A stretch of DNA of 28,864 nucleotides, taken from the IMG/VR virus record IMGVR_UViG_3300031140_000028, positions 1-28,864 of that record, one strand, 5' to 3'. A program made the translations under genes and the position numbers. The notes beneath the pieces were generated by a model. That model worked only from the letters and a program-made list of their open reading frames with translations. It searched no databases and had not been told where the DNA came from. Source of the stretch: a virus. Numbering within the stretch: position 1 is the stretch's first letter; each line of letters starts with the position of its first letter. Positions 9,382 to 16,612 of this stretch are shown here, one piece after another.

Positions 9382-9750
9382 ATGAAAACATTTAACAAAT
9401 ACATTGTCGAAGAATCTATTTCTGAAAACGATATGGAACTAATCAACGAAGGACTACAAGAAGAATGGACTCCGGAATTAGAAGCTAGAATTGATGAAGC
9501 ACTTGCTTTATTTGATGAGCAATACATGAATGAAGATGGTACATATGACATCGAAAGCTTTAACGAAGAAATAACTAATGAAGGATTCTTTGGATCTATT
9601 ATTGGTGGTCTTACTGGATTTGCACTAGGTAAATCAGTTGGTAAGATGGTTGCTAAAGTCCTTGGTATACAAAAGGGTATTATTTACGATTTATTAACCT
9701 CAAGACTTGTTGGTGCCGCATTAGGTGCTAGTCTTGGTAAAAGAATATAA
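9382..9750 (+). CDS. Leader-tagged glycine-zipper internal protein (predicted capsid-packaged)
   Basis: The 122-aa protein starts MKTFNKYIVE, which aligns without gaps to the T4 internal-protein leader MKTYQEFIAE, including the hydrophobic-x-Glu cleavage site at residues 8-10. A second candidate site is LINE (20-23), and a TNE at 65-67 sits right before the next domain. Residues 11-67 are strongly acidic. Residues 68-122 are glycine-zipper-like (GFFGSIIGGLTGFALGKSVG and later GAALGASLGKRI), suited to packing in or against a membrane. I infer a pro-protein packaged in the head with its acidic segment removed by the prohead protease, leaving a membrane-active segment for ejection. A prohead core protein is the main alternative. 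The stop abuts the next ATG. Confidence 0.6.
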   Translation: MKTFNKYIVEESISENDMELINEGLQEEWTPELEARIDEALALFDEQYMNEDGTYDIESFNEEITNEGFFGSIIGGLTGFALGKSVGKMVAKVLGIQKGIIYDLLTSRLVGAALGASLGKRI

Positions 9751-10401
9751 ATGAATTACTTAGCAGTAGACTTTTCCCTCAATTCCCCTGGAATATGCAT
9801 ATATAATGATAAGAGTAAGAACTTTCATTTTATTAGTTACATAAAACCCAAAACAGGTACTAAAGCAGAACAGAGACTTCAAGAAGAGATATCATTATTT
9901 AGTGATGTTACTTTAGTGAGCCAACCAGATTTTACAAATAAAGAATCATTCTCAAGTGCAGAACTTTTAAAGATCAAGCGTTATGATAAGATGGCTGATG
10001 ATATTATTAATTTAGTATTACAGAACTCTCATGATGGTGATGGTTTTACTATAGCATTTGAAGGTACTTCTTATGGTTCTAAAATGGGAACTAACAATAT
10101 GATTGACATGGCGGCTGGCGCTGCAATCCTCAAACTTAAACTTTTAAGAACTTTAAATCCAGAAGATATTCTAACTGTTGCTCCAACCACTATTAAGAAA
10201 TTTGCTGGTAAAGGTAATATGAATAAGCTTCAATTATTTGATGCCTTTCAGCAAAATGTGAACGAAGACCCAGTCTTGGCTAAAAGCCCTTTGTGGAAAT
10301 ACGTTAAAGGTTTGGAAGTTGAAAAGAAGATCCCAAAACCATTGGACGATTTGGTGGATGCTTATTTCTTAGTTGCATACATATCTACACCTCAAGCCTA
10401 A
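9751..10401 (+). CDS. RuvC-like Holliday junction resolvase / RNase H-fold nuclease
   Basis: The 216-aa protein has the RuvC-family acidic layout. It has a first-strand Asp7 in LAVDFSLNSPG, Glu104 in IAFEGTSYGS after a hydrophobic strand, and a C-terminal cluster Asp199/Asp200/Asp203 in LDDLVDAYFL. The central KLKLLRTL and TVAPTTIKKFAGKG segments also fit the RuvC pattern in which a strand ending in P-x-x-x-K precedes the last helix. Such enzymes cut branched DNA as dimers. Here it would resolve recombination and replication intermediates before packaging, the role of endonuclease VII (gp49) in T4. It starts directly after the previous stop and precedes the gp32-primase-UvsY-UvsW set. Confidence 0.75.
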   Translation: MNYLAVDFSLNSPGICIYNDKSKNFHFISYIKPKTGTKAEQRLQEEISLFSDVTLVSQPDFTNKESFSSAELLKIKRYDKMADDIINLVLQNSHDGDGFTIAFEGTSYGSKMGTNNMIDMAAGAAILKLKLLRTLNPEDILTVAPTTIKKFAGKGNMNKLQLFDAFQQNVNEDPVLAKSPLWKYVKGLEVEKKIPKPLDDLVDAYFLVAYISTPQA

Positions 10402-10560
10402 TCTATCTTTGACTTTAAGACATTTATTATATGCACGTGGCGCAAAACTGTTTCATAATTACTAAAAAATAATTAAAAAATAATTAAATAGGCTAGTTTT
10501 GAAACAAACAGAAAGTGTGATATATAATAGGTAGTTAGCAAGATTAACTAAAATATTAAT
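10402..10560 (+). other. Intergenic gap carrying a promoter
   Basis: This 159-base gap has no credible gene; the longest start-to-stop frame I see codes for 13 residues. It is very AT-rich, with direct repeats of AAAAAATAATTA around 10462-10484, and contains the sigma70-like promoter listed separately. It probably separates late structural transcription from the recombination/replication unit. Confidence 0.5.
10499..10528 (+). promoter_or_regulatory. Candidate sigma70-type promoter
   Basis: TTGAAA (10499-10504) and TATAAT (10523-10528) are separated by 18 bases, close to the primary-sigma consensus used by T4-type early genes. It lies 33 bases before the ATG at 10561, in the longest gap of the left half. 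A Bacteroidetes-type TTTG also overlaps the -35 region. AT-rich DNA makes chance matches common. Confidence 0.4.
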
Positions 10561-10743
10561 ATGCAAAAACTAGTTACAATAGATTACTTCCACCTTAATA
10601 AGGTTCTCATAAAAATGGTGAGAAATAACCAGCTTAGTCAAACTGAGCGCGAAGAGTTATTACACAAATCTGGACTGATTAAGTCAGAGAACGGAAAGTG
10701 GAAAGAAGATAATGGAGCTATTTTAACCATGGATAATAAATAA
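10561..10743 (+). CDS. Small hypothetical protein
   Basis: The 60-aa protein starts MQKLVTIDYFHLNKVLIKMV and continues with a Glu/Lys-rich helical segment (SQTEREELLHKSG). There is no signal peptide or membrane segment. It is the first gene after the candidate promoter at 10499-10528 and precedes gp32, a position where T4-like phages often carry small early regulators. I do not recognise the family. It is supported as a gene by its clean start after a promoter-like region and an in-frame stop just before the gp32 leader. Confidence 0.5.
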   Translation: MQKLVTIDYFHLNKVLIKMVRNNQLSQTEREELLHKSGLIKSENGKWKEDNGAILTMDNK

Positions 10744-10833
10744 GTGAAACTTTGCTAAAGTTACATATATAAGTATTGAAAATAATTTCAAGGTAAACAA
10801 TTAAACAATTAACAAACTAAACAATTTAAAGGT
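10744..10833 (+). promoter_or_regulatory. gp32 mRNA leader, candidate autogenous operator
   Basis: The 90-base leader has two small hairpins followed by an A-rich tract. Hairpin 1 is AACTTT-GCT-AAAGTT (10748-10762). Hairpin 2 is TTGAAA-ATAA-TTTCAA (10776-10791). The remaining 40 bases up to the ATG carry repeated AAACAATTAA-like units and no G pairs, so they should be single-stranded. T4 gp32 represses its own translation by binding a leader with a folded 5' element followed by an unstructured A/U-rich stretch over the start site; this leader has the same design. The function is inferred from the layout. Confidence 0.4.
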
Positions 10834-11742
10834 ATGAGCGAATCATTTGACATTTTTAATTTGGGCATCGAAGACGTGGAAACACATCAAGTCCAAGCAA
10901 GTACATCTTCACAAGAGATCTACAAACCATCCGCAGACGACGGAAAAGACGGAACTTACAAAGCACTAATACGTTTTGTACCAAATCCTGAAAATCCTCG
11001 TAATTCACTAATTCAAAAATACGTACACTGGTTAACTAATTCTAGTGGTGACGGTAAATTGGTAGATTCTCCATCAACTATTGGTGAGAAATGCCCTATC
11101 GCAGATGTATTTTGGAAACTACGTAAATCAGATTCAGCAGTAGACCGTAAGTCTTCTGAGAAACTGAAAAGACGTCAACAATACTACGCATTAGTAAAGA
11201 TCATTAAAGATCCACAAAACACAGATTTAGAAGGACAATACAAAATCTTCAAATTTGGTTATAAGATCAAAGAAAAGATCGATGCAGAATTAAAGCCAAA
11301 CTTTGGTGAACCAACTCAAGTATTTGACCTTTTCGAAGGAAAGAACTTTGAATTAGTTATCACTAGACAAGGTGAATATAACAACTATGATACATCTAAA
11401 TTCTCAGCTAGTCAATCAGCGGTAATTATGGGCGATGCACCAGCAGAGCGTAATAAAGAAACTATGACTGCTATTAAAGCAGAATTAGAGTCAGCTCCTT
11501 CATTGAAAGGATATGATTACCAAGCATGGGACGAAGATACAAGGTCATTTGTAAATGACGTATTAAGAATGTATCTTAATCCAGGTGATTCGATCGGTGA
11601 AATGACATCGAGCGCTCCTAGAAAAAAGACTAAAACTGCAACAGCAGTTGCAGAAAAGGCAGCGCCAACTAAAACAGAATCAACTTCAAGTGTTTCAACA
11701 GATGATGATCTAGATTCTTTTTTAGATGACCTTGATATCTAA
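10834..11742 (+). CDS. 32: Single-stranded DNA-binding protein, gp32-like
   Basis: The 302-aa protein matches T4 gp32 (301 aa) in length and order. It has a short N-terminal cooperativity arm, a core with LIRFVPNPE, KRRQQYYALVKIIKDP, EGQYKIFKFGYKI and NYDTSKF, a basic Ala/Thr/Ser-rich linker, and a very acidic tail (DDDLDSFLDDLDI). It coats single-stranded DNA during replication, recombination and repair and recruits partners through its tail. Unlike T4, the zinc-binding set is incomplete: His65 and Cys87 remain, but the positions of T4 Cys77 and Cys90 are not Cys, and Cys87 is the only cysteine in the protein. The gene follows a candidate autoregulatory leader, and its last 17 bases overlap the primase gene. 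Confidence 0.9.
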   Translation: MSESFDIFNLGIEDVETHQVQASTSSQEIYKPSADDGKDGTYKALIRFVPNPENPRNSLIQKYVHWLTNSSGDGKLVDSPSTIGEKCPIADVFWKLRKSDSAVDRKSSEKLKRRQQYYALVKIIKDPQNTDLEGQYKIFKFGYKIKEKIDAELKPNFGEPTQVFDLFEGKNFELVITRQGEYNNYDTSKFSASQSAVIMGDAPAERNKETMTAIKAELESAPSLKGYDYQAWDEDTRSFVNDVLRMYLNPGDSIGEMTSSAPRKKTKTATAVAEKAAPTKTESTSSVSTDDDLDSFLDDLDI

Positions 11743-12802
11743 TATAGAACTTACTGAAGAGTTAAAGGATAAAATAAGATACGCACTTAAACAAGTAGTA
11801 TCTCAAGTACATCCTGAACCTAATAAGAAACTACTTAAAGACATGCATGGGCGTATAACCTGTGCATGTCCTTATTGTGGTGATTCTTATTCGGATGACA
11901 CTAAGAAAAGAGGCAATATATTCTGGGATACTCTACAGTATCATTGTTACAATTGTAGTCATCATACAAATGTTTATACATTTTTAAAAGATCATGATGT
12001 TAAGATGGACACATCTGATGCATCTTTCTTGATCATAGATTACATAAAGCAAAACAAGATACAAGTCAACCCTGAGTCTGTATTAAAGCACCAAGCACTA
12101 GAAAAGGTTCATGAATTAGCAATAGACATTGATACGTTTAAAGTAAAATTCAGAGCAAAATCAATAGTTCCAGGTGATTGGATATGGTTTCAATTGAAAG
12201 ATAGATTATTACACAATAGACTTGACGACTTCTTATATTCAGAAAAAGAACACAGATTGTGGATTTTAAACTTTAGTAAAGATAACAAAATAATAGGTGC
12301 ACAGACGCGTAGGATGAAAGGATATGGCCAGAGATATTTGACATATGATTTACCTAAACTCTATGAAGAAATGGGAGCACCGCTTGAAATGACTAATGAA
12401 GAGTTAAATACTCTTACGAAGATTTCAACATTGTTTGGTATTATGCAATTAAATTTCCAACGGCCTGTTACATTATTTGAAGGACCATTAGATGCAAAGT
12501 TCATGAATAATTCATTAGCGCTTGCAACTGCCGGAAGATCAACTGATGATTTTGATGAAATACCAACTGTCAGATATATGTTTGACAATGATATAACTGG
12601 TAAAAAGAAAATGGCAGAGAAGCTTAAAAAAGGCAGACCTGTATTCATGTGGGCTAAATTCCTTAAGGACAGTAAGTTAGATATATATAATATTAAAGAT
12701 CTAAACGACTTAATGAAGAAATGCTTTGAGCTTAAAATCGATGCTCATAAAAAGATCGATCAATATTTCACTTCAAGTCAATTAGATTTATGGTACGTTT
12801 AA
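11726..12802 (+). CDS. 61: DNA primase (T4 gp61-type)
   Basis: The 358-aa protein has an N-terminal zinc ribbon, Cys48-x2-Cys51 (CPYCGDSY) and Cys74-x2-Cys77 (CYNCSH). A TOPRIM-type catalytic half follows, with Glu252 in LFEGPLDAKF and Asp287-x-Asp289 in MFDNDITGKKK. T4 gp61 is 342 aa with the same order. It makes RNA primers for lagging-strand synthesis together with a hexameric helicase, which is not in this window. It could also be annotated generically as a DnaG/TOPRIM primase. The start overlaps the end of gp32 by 17 bases in another frame, and its end overlaps the next small gene by 13 bases, so translation is probably coupled along this unit. Confidence 0.85.
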   Translation: MTLISNIELTEELKDKIRYALKQVVSQVHPEPNKKLLKDMHGRITCACPYCGDSYSDDTKKRGNIFWDTLQYHCYNCSHHTNVYTFLKDHDVKMDTSDASFLIIDYIKQNKIQVNPESVLKHQALEKVHELAIDIDTFKVKFRAKSIVPGDWIWFQLKDRLLHNRLDDFLYSEKEHRLWILNFSKDNKIIGAQTRRMKGYGQRYLTYDLPKLYEEMGAPLEMTNEELNTLTKISTLFGIMQLNFQRPVTLFEGPLDAKFMNNSLALATAGRSTDDFDEIPTVRYMFDNDITGKKKMAEKLKKGRPVFMWAKFLKDSKLDIYNIKDLNDLMKKCFELKIDAHKKIDQYFTSSQLDLWYV

Positions 12803-13011
12803 TAGATATTAACAACATGGTTGAAGACAGTTTTGATGAATTTCAAAAGGACAGTGACAGATTTAAAGGCATGAAACTCATGATAGATTTTCAGTCATTA
12901 GATCTTAGCGTCAATGCCCCAGAAATTGCATTTCCAAAACCTAAATTTAAGAAGAGGCATATTACTTCAACATTTATAAAACCTAACCCCAACAAGAAAT
13001 CATTATTTTAA
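12790..13011 (+). CDS. Small hypothetical protein between primase and uvsY
   Basis: The 73-aa protein starts MVRLIDINNMVEDSFDEF; a second Met at residue 10 is an alternative start. The C-terminal third is basic and Pro/Lys-rich (FPKPKFKKRHITSTFIKPNP). The gene overlaps the primase end by 13 bases and ends one base before the uvsY ATG, a spacing typical of a real gene in this unit. No family is recognised. The location suggests a replication or recombination accessory role, which is inference. Confidence 0.6.
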   Translation: MVRLIDINNMVEDSFDEFQKDSDRFKGMKLMIDFQSLDLSVNAPEIAFPKPKFKKRHITSTFIKPNPNKKSLF

Positions 13012-13012
13012 T

Positions 13013-13435
13013 ATGAGCAAAGAAAACATATTAGCATTAGATAGGAAGCTGAGCGGTCAAAGAACCGAATGGACTAGAATTATCAAAGGATTAGCTCAAA
13101 GTTTAAGAAACATAAACGAATTAGAGGTAACCATTGCTGAAGTGCTTTCGTCTAGACAATCGCTTGTCGAACAGATGTCATATATAAATATGAAAGTTAA
13201 GGAACAAAAGGCTAAAATAGCCATTAGATATAGAGAAGCATATATCAGATATTACGAGTACGATTACAAGCTTGGTGAAAAGCAGAAAGAAAAGTTTATT
13301 GAAACTGACTTAGCCACTGAAAACATGATATTGTCTCATTTAGAAAATCAAGTAGAATTTTTTAGAGACTCGGTAAAAACCCTAGATAATATGGGATTTG
13401 CCATTCGCAATAGACTTTCATTGAAGGATCTATAA
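13013..13435 (+). CDS. uvsY: UvsY-like recombination mediator
   Basis: The 140-aa helical protein matches T4 UvsY (137 aa) in length and in its C-terminal pattern. ETDLATENMILSHLENQVEF followed by LDNMGFAIRNRLSLKDL corresponds to T4's D-x-x-L-K-V-D-T-S-L-Q-Y-W and SRGFAIKHIQDMR segments. UvsY helps load the UvsX recombinase onto gp32-coated single-stranded DNA. The neighbouring gene is uvsW, exactly as in T4, which makes the assignment strong although sequence identity looks low. UvsX is not in this window. Confidence 0.8.
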   Translation: MSKENILALDRKLSGQRTEWTRIIKGLAQSLRNINELEVTIAEVLSSRQSLVEQMSYINMKVKEQKAKIAIRYREAYIRYYEYDYKLGEKQKEKFIETDLATENMILSHLENQVEFFRDSVKTLDNMGFAIRNRLSLKDL

Positions 13436-13460
13436 CGATAAATAAAAATGCTCTTACAAT

Positions 13461-14969
13461 GTGGAGCTTAGTTTAACTGAAAACAAGCAGCTGCTTCGTA
13501 TTGACGACGCAACTGAACTAGAATTAGAACAACTCAATATATCTTTGAATAAAAGAATTGAGTCATGGCGATTTAACCCTCTGGTTAAAAAGGGACTATG
13601 GGATGGATACGTATCATATATTAAAGATGATAAGTGGATTCCTGCTGGTTTATGGAGAGAAGTCATGGGTATATGCAAGGACTATAAGTTTGAGTTTAAA
13701 CTTAATGGTATTGCAGAGATATTTGATACTGGTATTAATCAAGAAAGATTTAACGAATGGGCTTTAGCATTCTTTGATAAATCGGAAATCAAACCGAGAG
13801 ATTATCAATTAGAAGCAGCCTTCAATATATTAAAATTCAAAAGATGTTTAAGTGAATTGGCGACTTCTGCCGGTAAAACACTTATATCATTCCTAACCGT
13901 AGCATACTTATTAGAACACGAAAAAGCAAAGAAAATACTTTTTATAGTACCTAATGTTTCATTGGTATTACAAGCCAGTGAAGATTTCTTAGATTATAAT
14001 TATAGAAATGCTATAGATATTAAAGTACAACAAATTTATAGTGGCCAAAAATTAAGACCAGGTAGAAACGTTATTATTGGTACATATCAATCACTTGTCA
14101 AAAAGGATAAAGCATACTTTGCAGAATTCGATGCAGTTATTGTAGATGAGACACATAAAGCAAAATCTGCTTCAATTAAAACAATCTTACAAAAATGTCT
14201 TAACGCTGATTACAAATTTGGATTGTCAGGTACAATACCAAAAGAAGGTACATTAGACAGACTGACATTAATGGCATATACTGGCCCTTTGATTACAGAG
14301 ATCAGTGCAAACTATTTACAAAATGAAGGGTATATTGCTCATTGTAAAGTAAAGGTTATAAAAATGGATTATGCACCACAGTCAACTAAGGATGCGTTCA
14401 GAGAAATGTCACAGAATAGATATGAATCAAAAGATGTATATAAGTTTGAGCAAAACTATGTGATTAACTCACCAGGACGTCTTAATTTCATAACTAATAT
14501 CATTTCTAAAGTAAAAGGTAATGGTTTAGTTTTATTCCATCGAATTGAACATGGTAAAAAGATATACGAAAAGTTACGTCAAGAAAGTAATAAGACTGTA
14601 TATTATGTTGATGGTGGAATTGACAAAGATGTTAGAGAAGAACACAAAAAGAAAATGGAAGCAGGTGAAGAGGTTGTTATTGTTGCATCTTATGGAACTT
14701 TCTCAACAGGTATTTCTATTAACAAAATACACAACATATTCTTTACAGAATCATTTAAATCAGAAGTTGTAATTAGACAATCAATTGGTCGTGGATTAAG
14801 ACAACACTCATCAAAAGACTTTGTAAACATCATTGATTTCGTAGATGATCTAAGCTCACCTGATTGGGATAATTATCTAATGAGACATTCTAAAGAAAGA
14901 CAACGAATCTACAGGGAACAGAAGTTCCAGTACGATATAAAAAATGTGGATTTTGAAGGAGATATATAA
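13461..14969 (+). CDS. uvsW: UvsW-like DNA/RNA helicase
   Basis: The 502-aa superfamily 2 helicase has Walker A TSAGKT (135-140), Walker B DETH (229-232), the SGTI motif III, and motif VI QSIGRGLRQHSSK near the C-terminus. The N-terminal domain carries ESWRFNPLVKKGLWDGYVSY, which parallels T4 UvsW's FNPRFRYGNWDGRI. UvsW unwinds branched DNA, drives fork regression and branch migration, and removes R-loops, switching the phage from origin-dependent to recombination-dependent replication. The start is a GTG: the only nearby ATGs (13448, 13459) are in other frames and stop within a few codons, while the GTG begins a sensible N-terminus. Confidence 0.92.
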   Translation: MELSLTENKQLLRIDDATELELEQLNISLNKRIESWRFNPLVKKGLWDGYVSYIKDDKWIPAGLWREVMGICKDYKFEFKLNGIAEIFDTGINQERFNEWALAFFDKSEIKPRDYQLEAAFNILKFKRCLSELATSAGKTLISFLTVAYLLEHEKAKKILFIVPNVSLVLQASEDFLDYNYRNAIDIKVQQIYSGQKLRPGRNVIIGTYQSLVKKDKAYFAEFDAVIVDETHKAKSASIKTILQKCLNADYKFGLSGTIPKEGTLDRLTLMAYTGPLITEISANYLQNEGYIAHCKVKVIKMDYAPQSTKDAFREMSQNRYESKDVYKFEQNYVINSPGRLNFITNIISKVKGNGLVLFHRIEHGKKIYEKLRQESNKTVYYVDGGIDKDVREEHKKKMEAGEEVVIVASYGTFSTGISINKIHNIFFTESFKSEVVIRQSIGRGLRQHSSKDFVNIIDFVDDLSSPDWDNYLMRHSKERQRIYREQKFQYDIKNVDFEGDI

Positions 14970-15006
14970 TAAAATAATAACTACATACAAAAATAAAAAT
15001 AATATT

Positions 15007-16593
15007 ATGCAAAAATTAAAATCTTTTGAACAATATGCCACAGAGGCAAAGATTTCAAATGCTAGAACAGTAGAAGAAGACGCTTCTACAAAAAGATCAA
15101 ACGAAGCAGAAACTTACAAGAATTTATTATCTGAATTCAAAGTTACATCTGTAAAAGAATTAACAGAAGATCAAAGATCTGATTTTTTCATCAAGCTAAG
15201 GGATTCAGAAGTTAATGAAGCACTTTCACTTATTGAAGAAGGTACAAGAGGTCAGTTTGGTAAAATTGACAAAAAAGGTAATATCACTTCAGTTTATACT
15301 CATTATGATTCATATCCAGAAAACATTTTACCACTTCTTCAAAAAGATTACAAAAACGGTAAAAACGTTGACGATGTAATTAAAAGAGGAGATAGTTCTG
15401 GTTTAGATGCTATGAATAAAATGAATTTCTATGGAGATAATAGTAAACCATCTACAGGAAGCATATCTAATATTTCTAAATATCTAAGAGATGCAAATGA
15501 TAAAGGTGGAGCAGAATTTGTTTATTTATGGGATGAAGGTAATAAAGAATGGTTAATGGCAGATCTTTACGGTAAAGGTCACGATGACGTATATCCTGCA
15601 TTCGAATCACTTTCAGCTTCAGTAAATGAAGCAATTAAAGTAGAATATAAAAGAGACGCTAAAAAAGTAGCTACTGTTTATAATAATTTATTCGCTAAGA
15701 AATTAACTGATTTAGGTGCAATGTCTAAAGAAGGTAAATTAGGTTGTATTAAATACTTATTTGAAATGGCAATGGAAGACGCAAACTTTTCAAGAGAAGG
15801 TTTCAAGATTTCTAAAAACATTAAAGGATCAATTAAAAGCTTTGAAATTAAAATGTCAGGCTTAGGTAATTATTTCGTTAAGATTGGTGCAACAACAACT
15901 AAGAGAGTATTAGATCAATATTATTCAGATCTTGCAAATGCAGCAAGTTGGGCAGGTATTAGTATTGTAGAAGGTACAGCACTTTATTTAGAGAGCATGA
16001 AAGAAGAAGCAGCAGGTCAATCATTATTAAATGCATTTAATATGGCATTTGAAGGTAATGAAAATATATGCGAAGCAACTGCAGTAATGGATGCAATTGA
16101 TCCTAAATCTAAAGGACTTGCAAAATTACTAAAGAAGAATAAAGTTACAATGGAAATATTGGATATGAACGGACCATCTGGTCATCCAGAAGTTGAACTT
16201 ACAGGAAAAAGAAAAGATATAACAGCAGTACTCGCAGATGACGAATATGGATGGGATGACGCTGACTTGGCAGAATACATCGAAGAATCTAAAGTCAATG
16301 AAGATATTAAGTGTTCAAATAAAAAAGGACATTCATATAAAGAAATAGACAAAGACGGAACAGTAGAATGTGAACACTGTGGTTTAAGAAATTCATTATC
16401 GGAAGCAGAAATTACTGAAGCTGAAGTTTCTTCAATTGAAGACTTTCAAGAATATGCAACTACTGTATTGAAAAAAGCATTCGGTGAAGAATTTGACGAA
16501 GCAAAGGCACAAAAGGTAATTGATGGCATTTTAGCTAAATCTGATGGAGATTACGGAACAGCAGTTGGAATCTTAACAAACTCATTAGGTTAA
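15007..16593 (+). CDS. Leader-tagged multidomain internal protein with GTR/HYDSYPE domain and zinc ribbon
   Basis: The 528-aa protein begins MQKLKSFEQYATE, matching the packaging-leader pattern with a candidate cut after Glu13. The upstream extension to 14944 is rejected because it lies inside the uvsW end and lacks the leader. Residues about 78-185 carry GTRGQF...THYDSYPENILPLL...VIKRGDSSGL, which resembles a widespread phage/bacterial family of unknown function with GTR and H-x-DGYPE motifs. A helical central region follows. After ESKVNE (cut candidate after Glu432) comes a ribbon with Cys436, His442, Cys455 and Cys458, then an acidic helical C-terminus. Repeated V-N-E sites between domains suggest processing in the prohead. 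Function unknown. Confidence 0.7.
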   Translation: MQKLKSFEQYATEAKISNARTVEEDASTKRSNEAETYKNLLSEFKVTSVKELTEDQRSDFFIKLRDSEVNEALSLIEEGTRGQFGKIDKKGNITSVYTHYDSYPENILPLLQKDYKNGKNVDDVIKRGDSSGLDAMNKMNFYGDNSKPSTGSISNISKYLRDANDKGGAEFVYLWDEGNKEWLMADLYGKGHDDVYPAFESLSASVNEAIKVEYKRDAKKVATVYNNLFAKKLTDLGAMSKEGKLGCIKYLFEMAMEDANFSREGFKISKNIKGSIKSFEIKMSGLGNYFVKIGATTTKRVLDQYYSDLANAASWAGISIVEGTALYLESMKEEAAGQSLLNAFNMAFEGNENICEATAVMDAIDPKSKGLAKLLKKNKVTMEILDMNGPSGHPEVELTGKRKDITAVLADDEYGWDDADLAEYIEESKVNEDIKCSNKKGHSYKEIDKDGTVECEHCGLRNSLSEAEITEAEVSSIEDFQEYATTVLKKAFGEEFDEAKAQKVIDGILAKSDGDYGTAVGILTNSLG

Positions 16594-16612
16594 AATAATA
16601 AAACTCAAAACA

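Noticed and set aside
14944-15006. Upstream start for the 15007 protein
   Set aside because: It lies in the uvsW 3' end and gives a Lys/Asn-rich extension; starting at 15007 restores the packaging leader.
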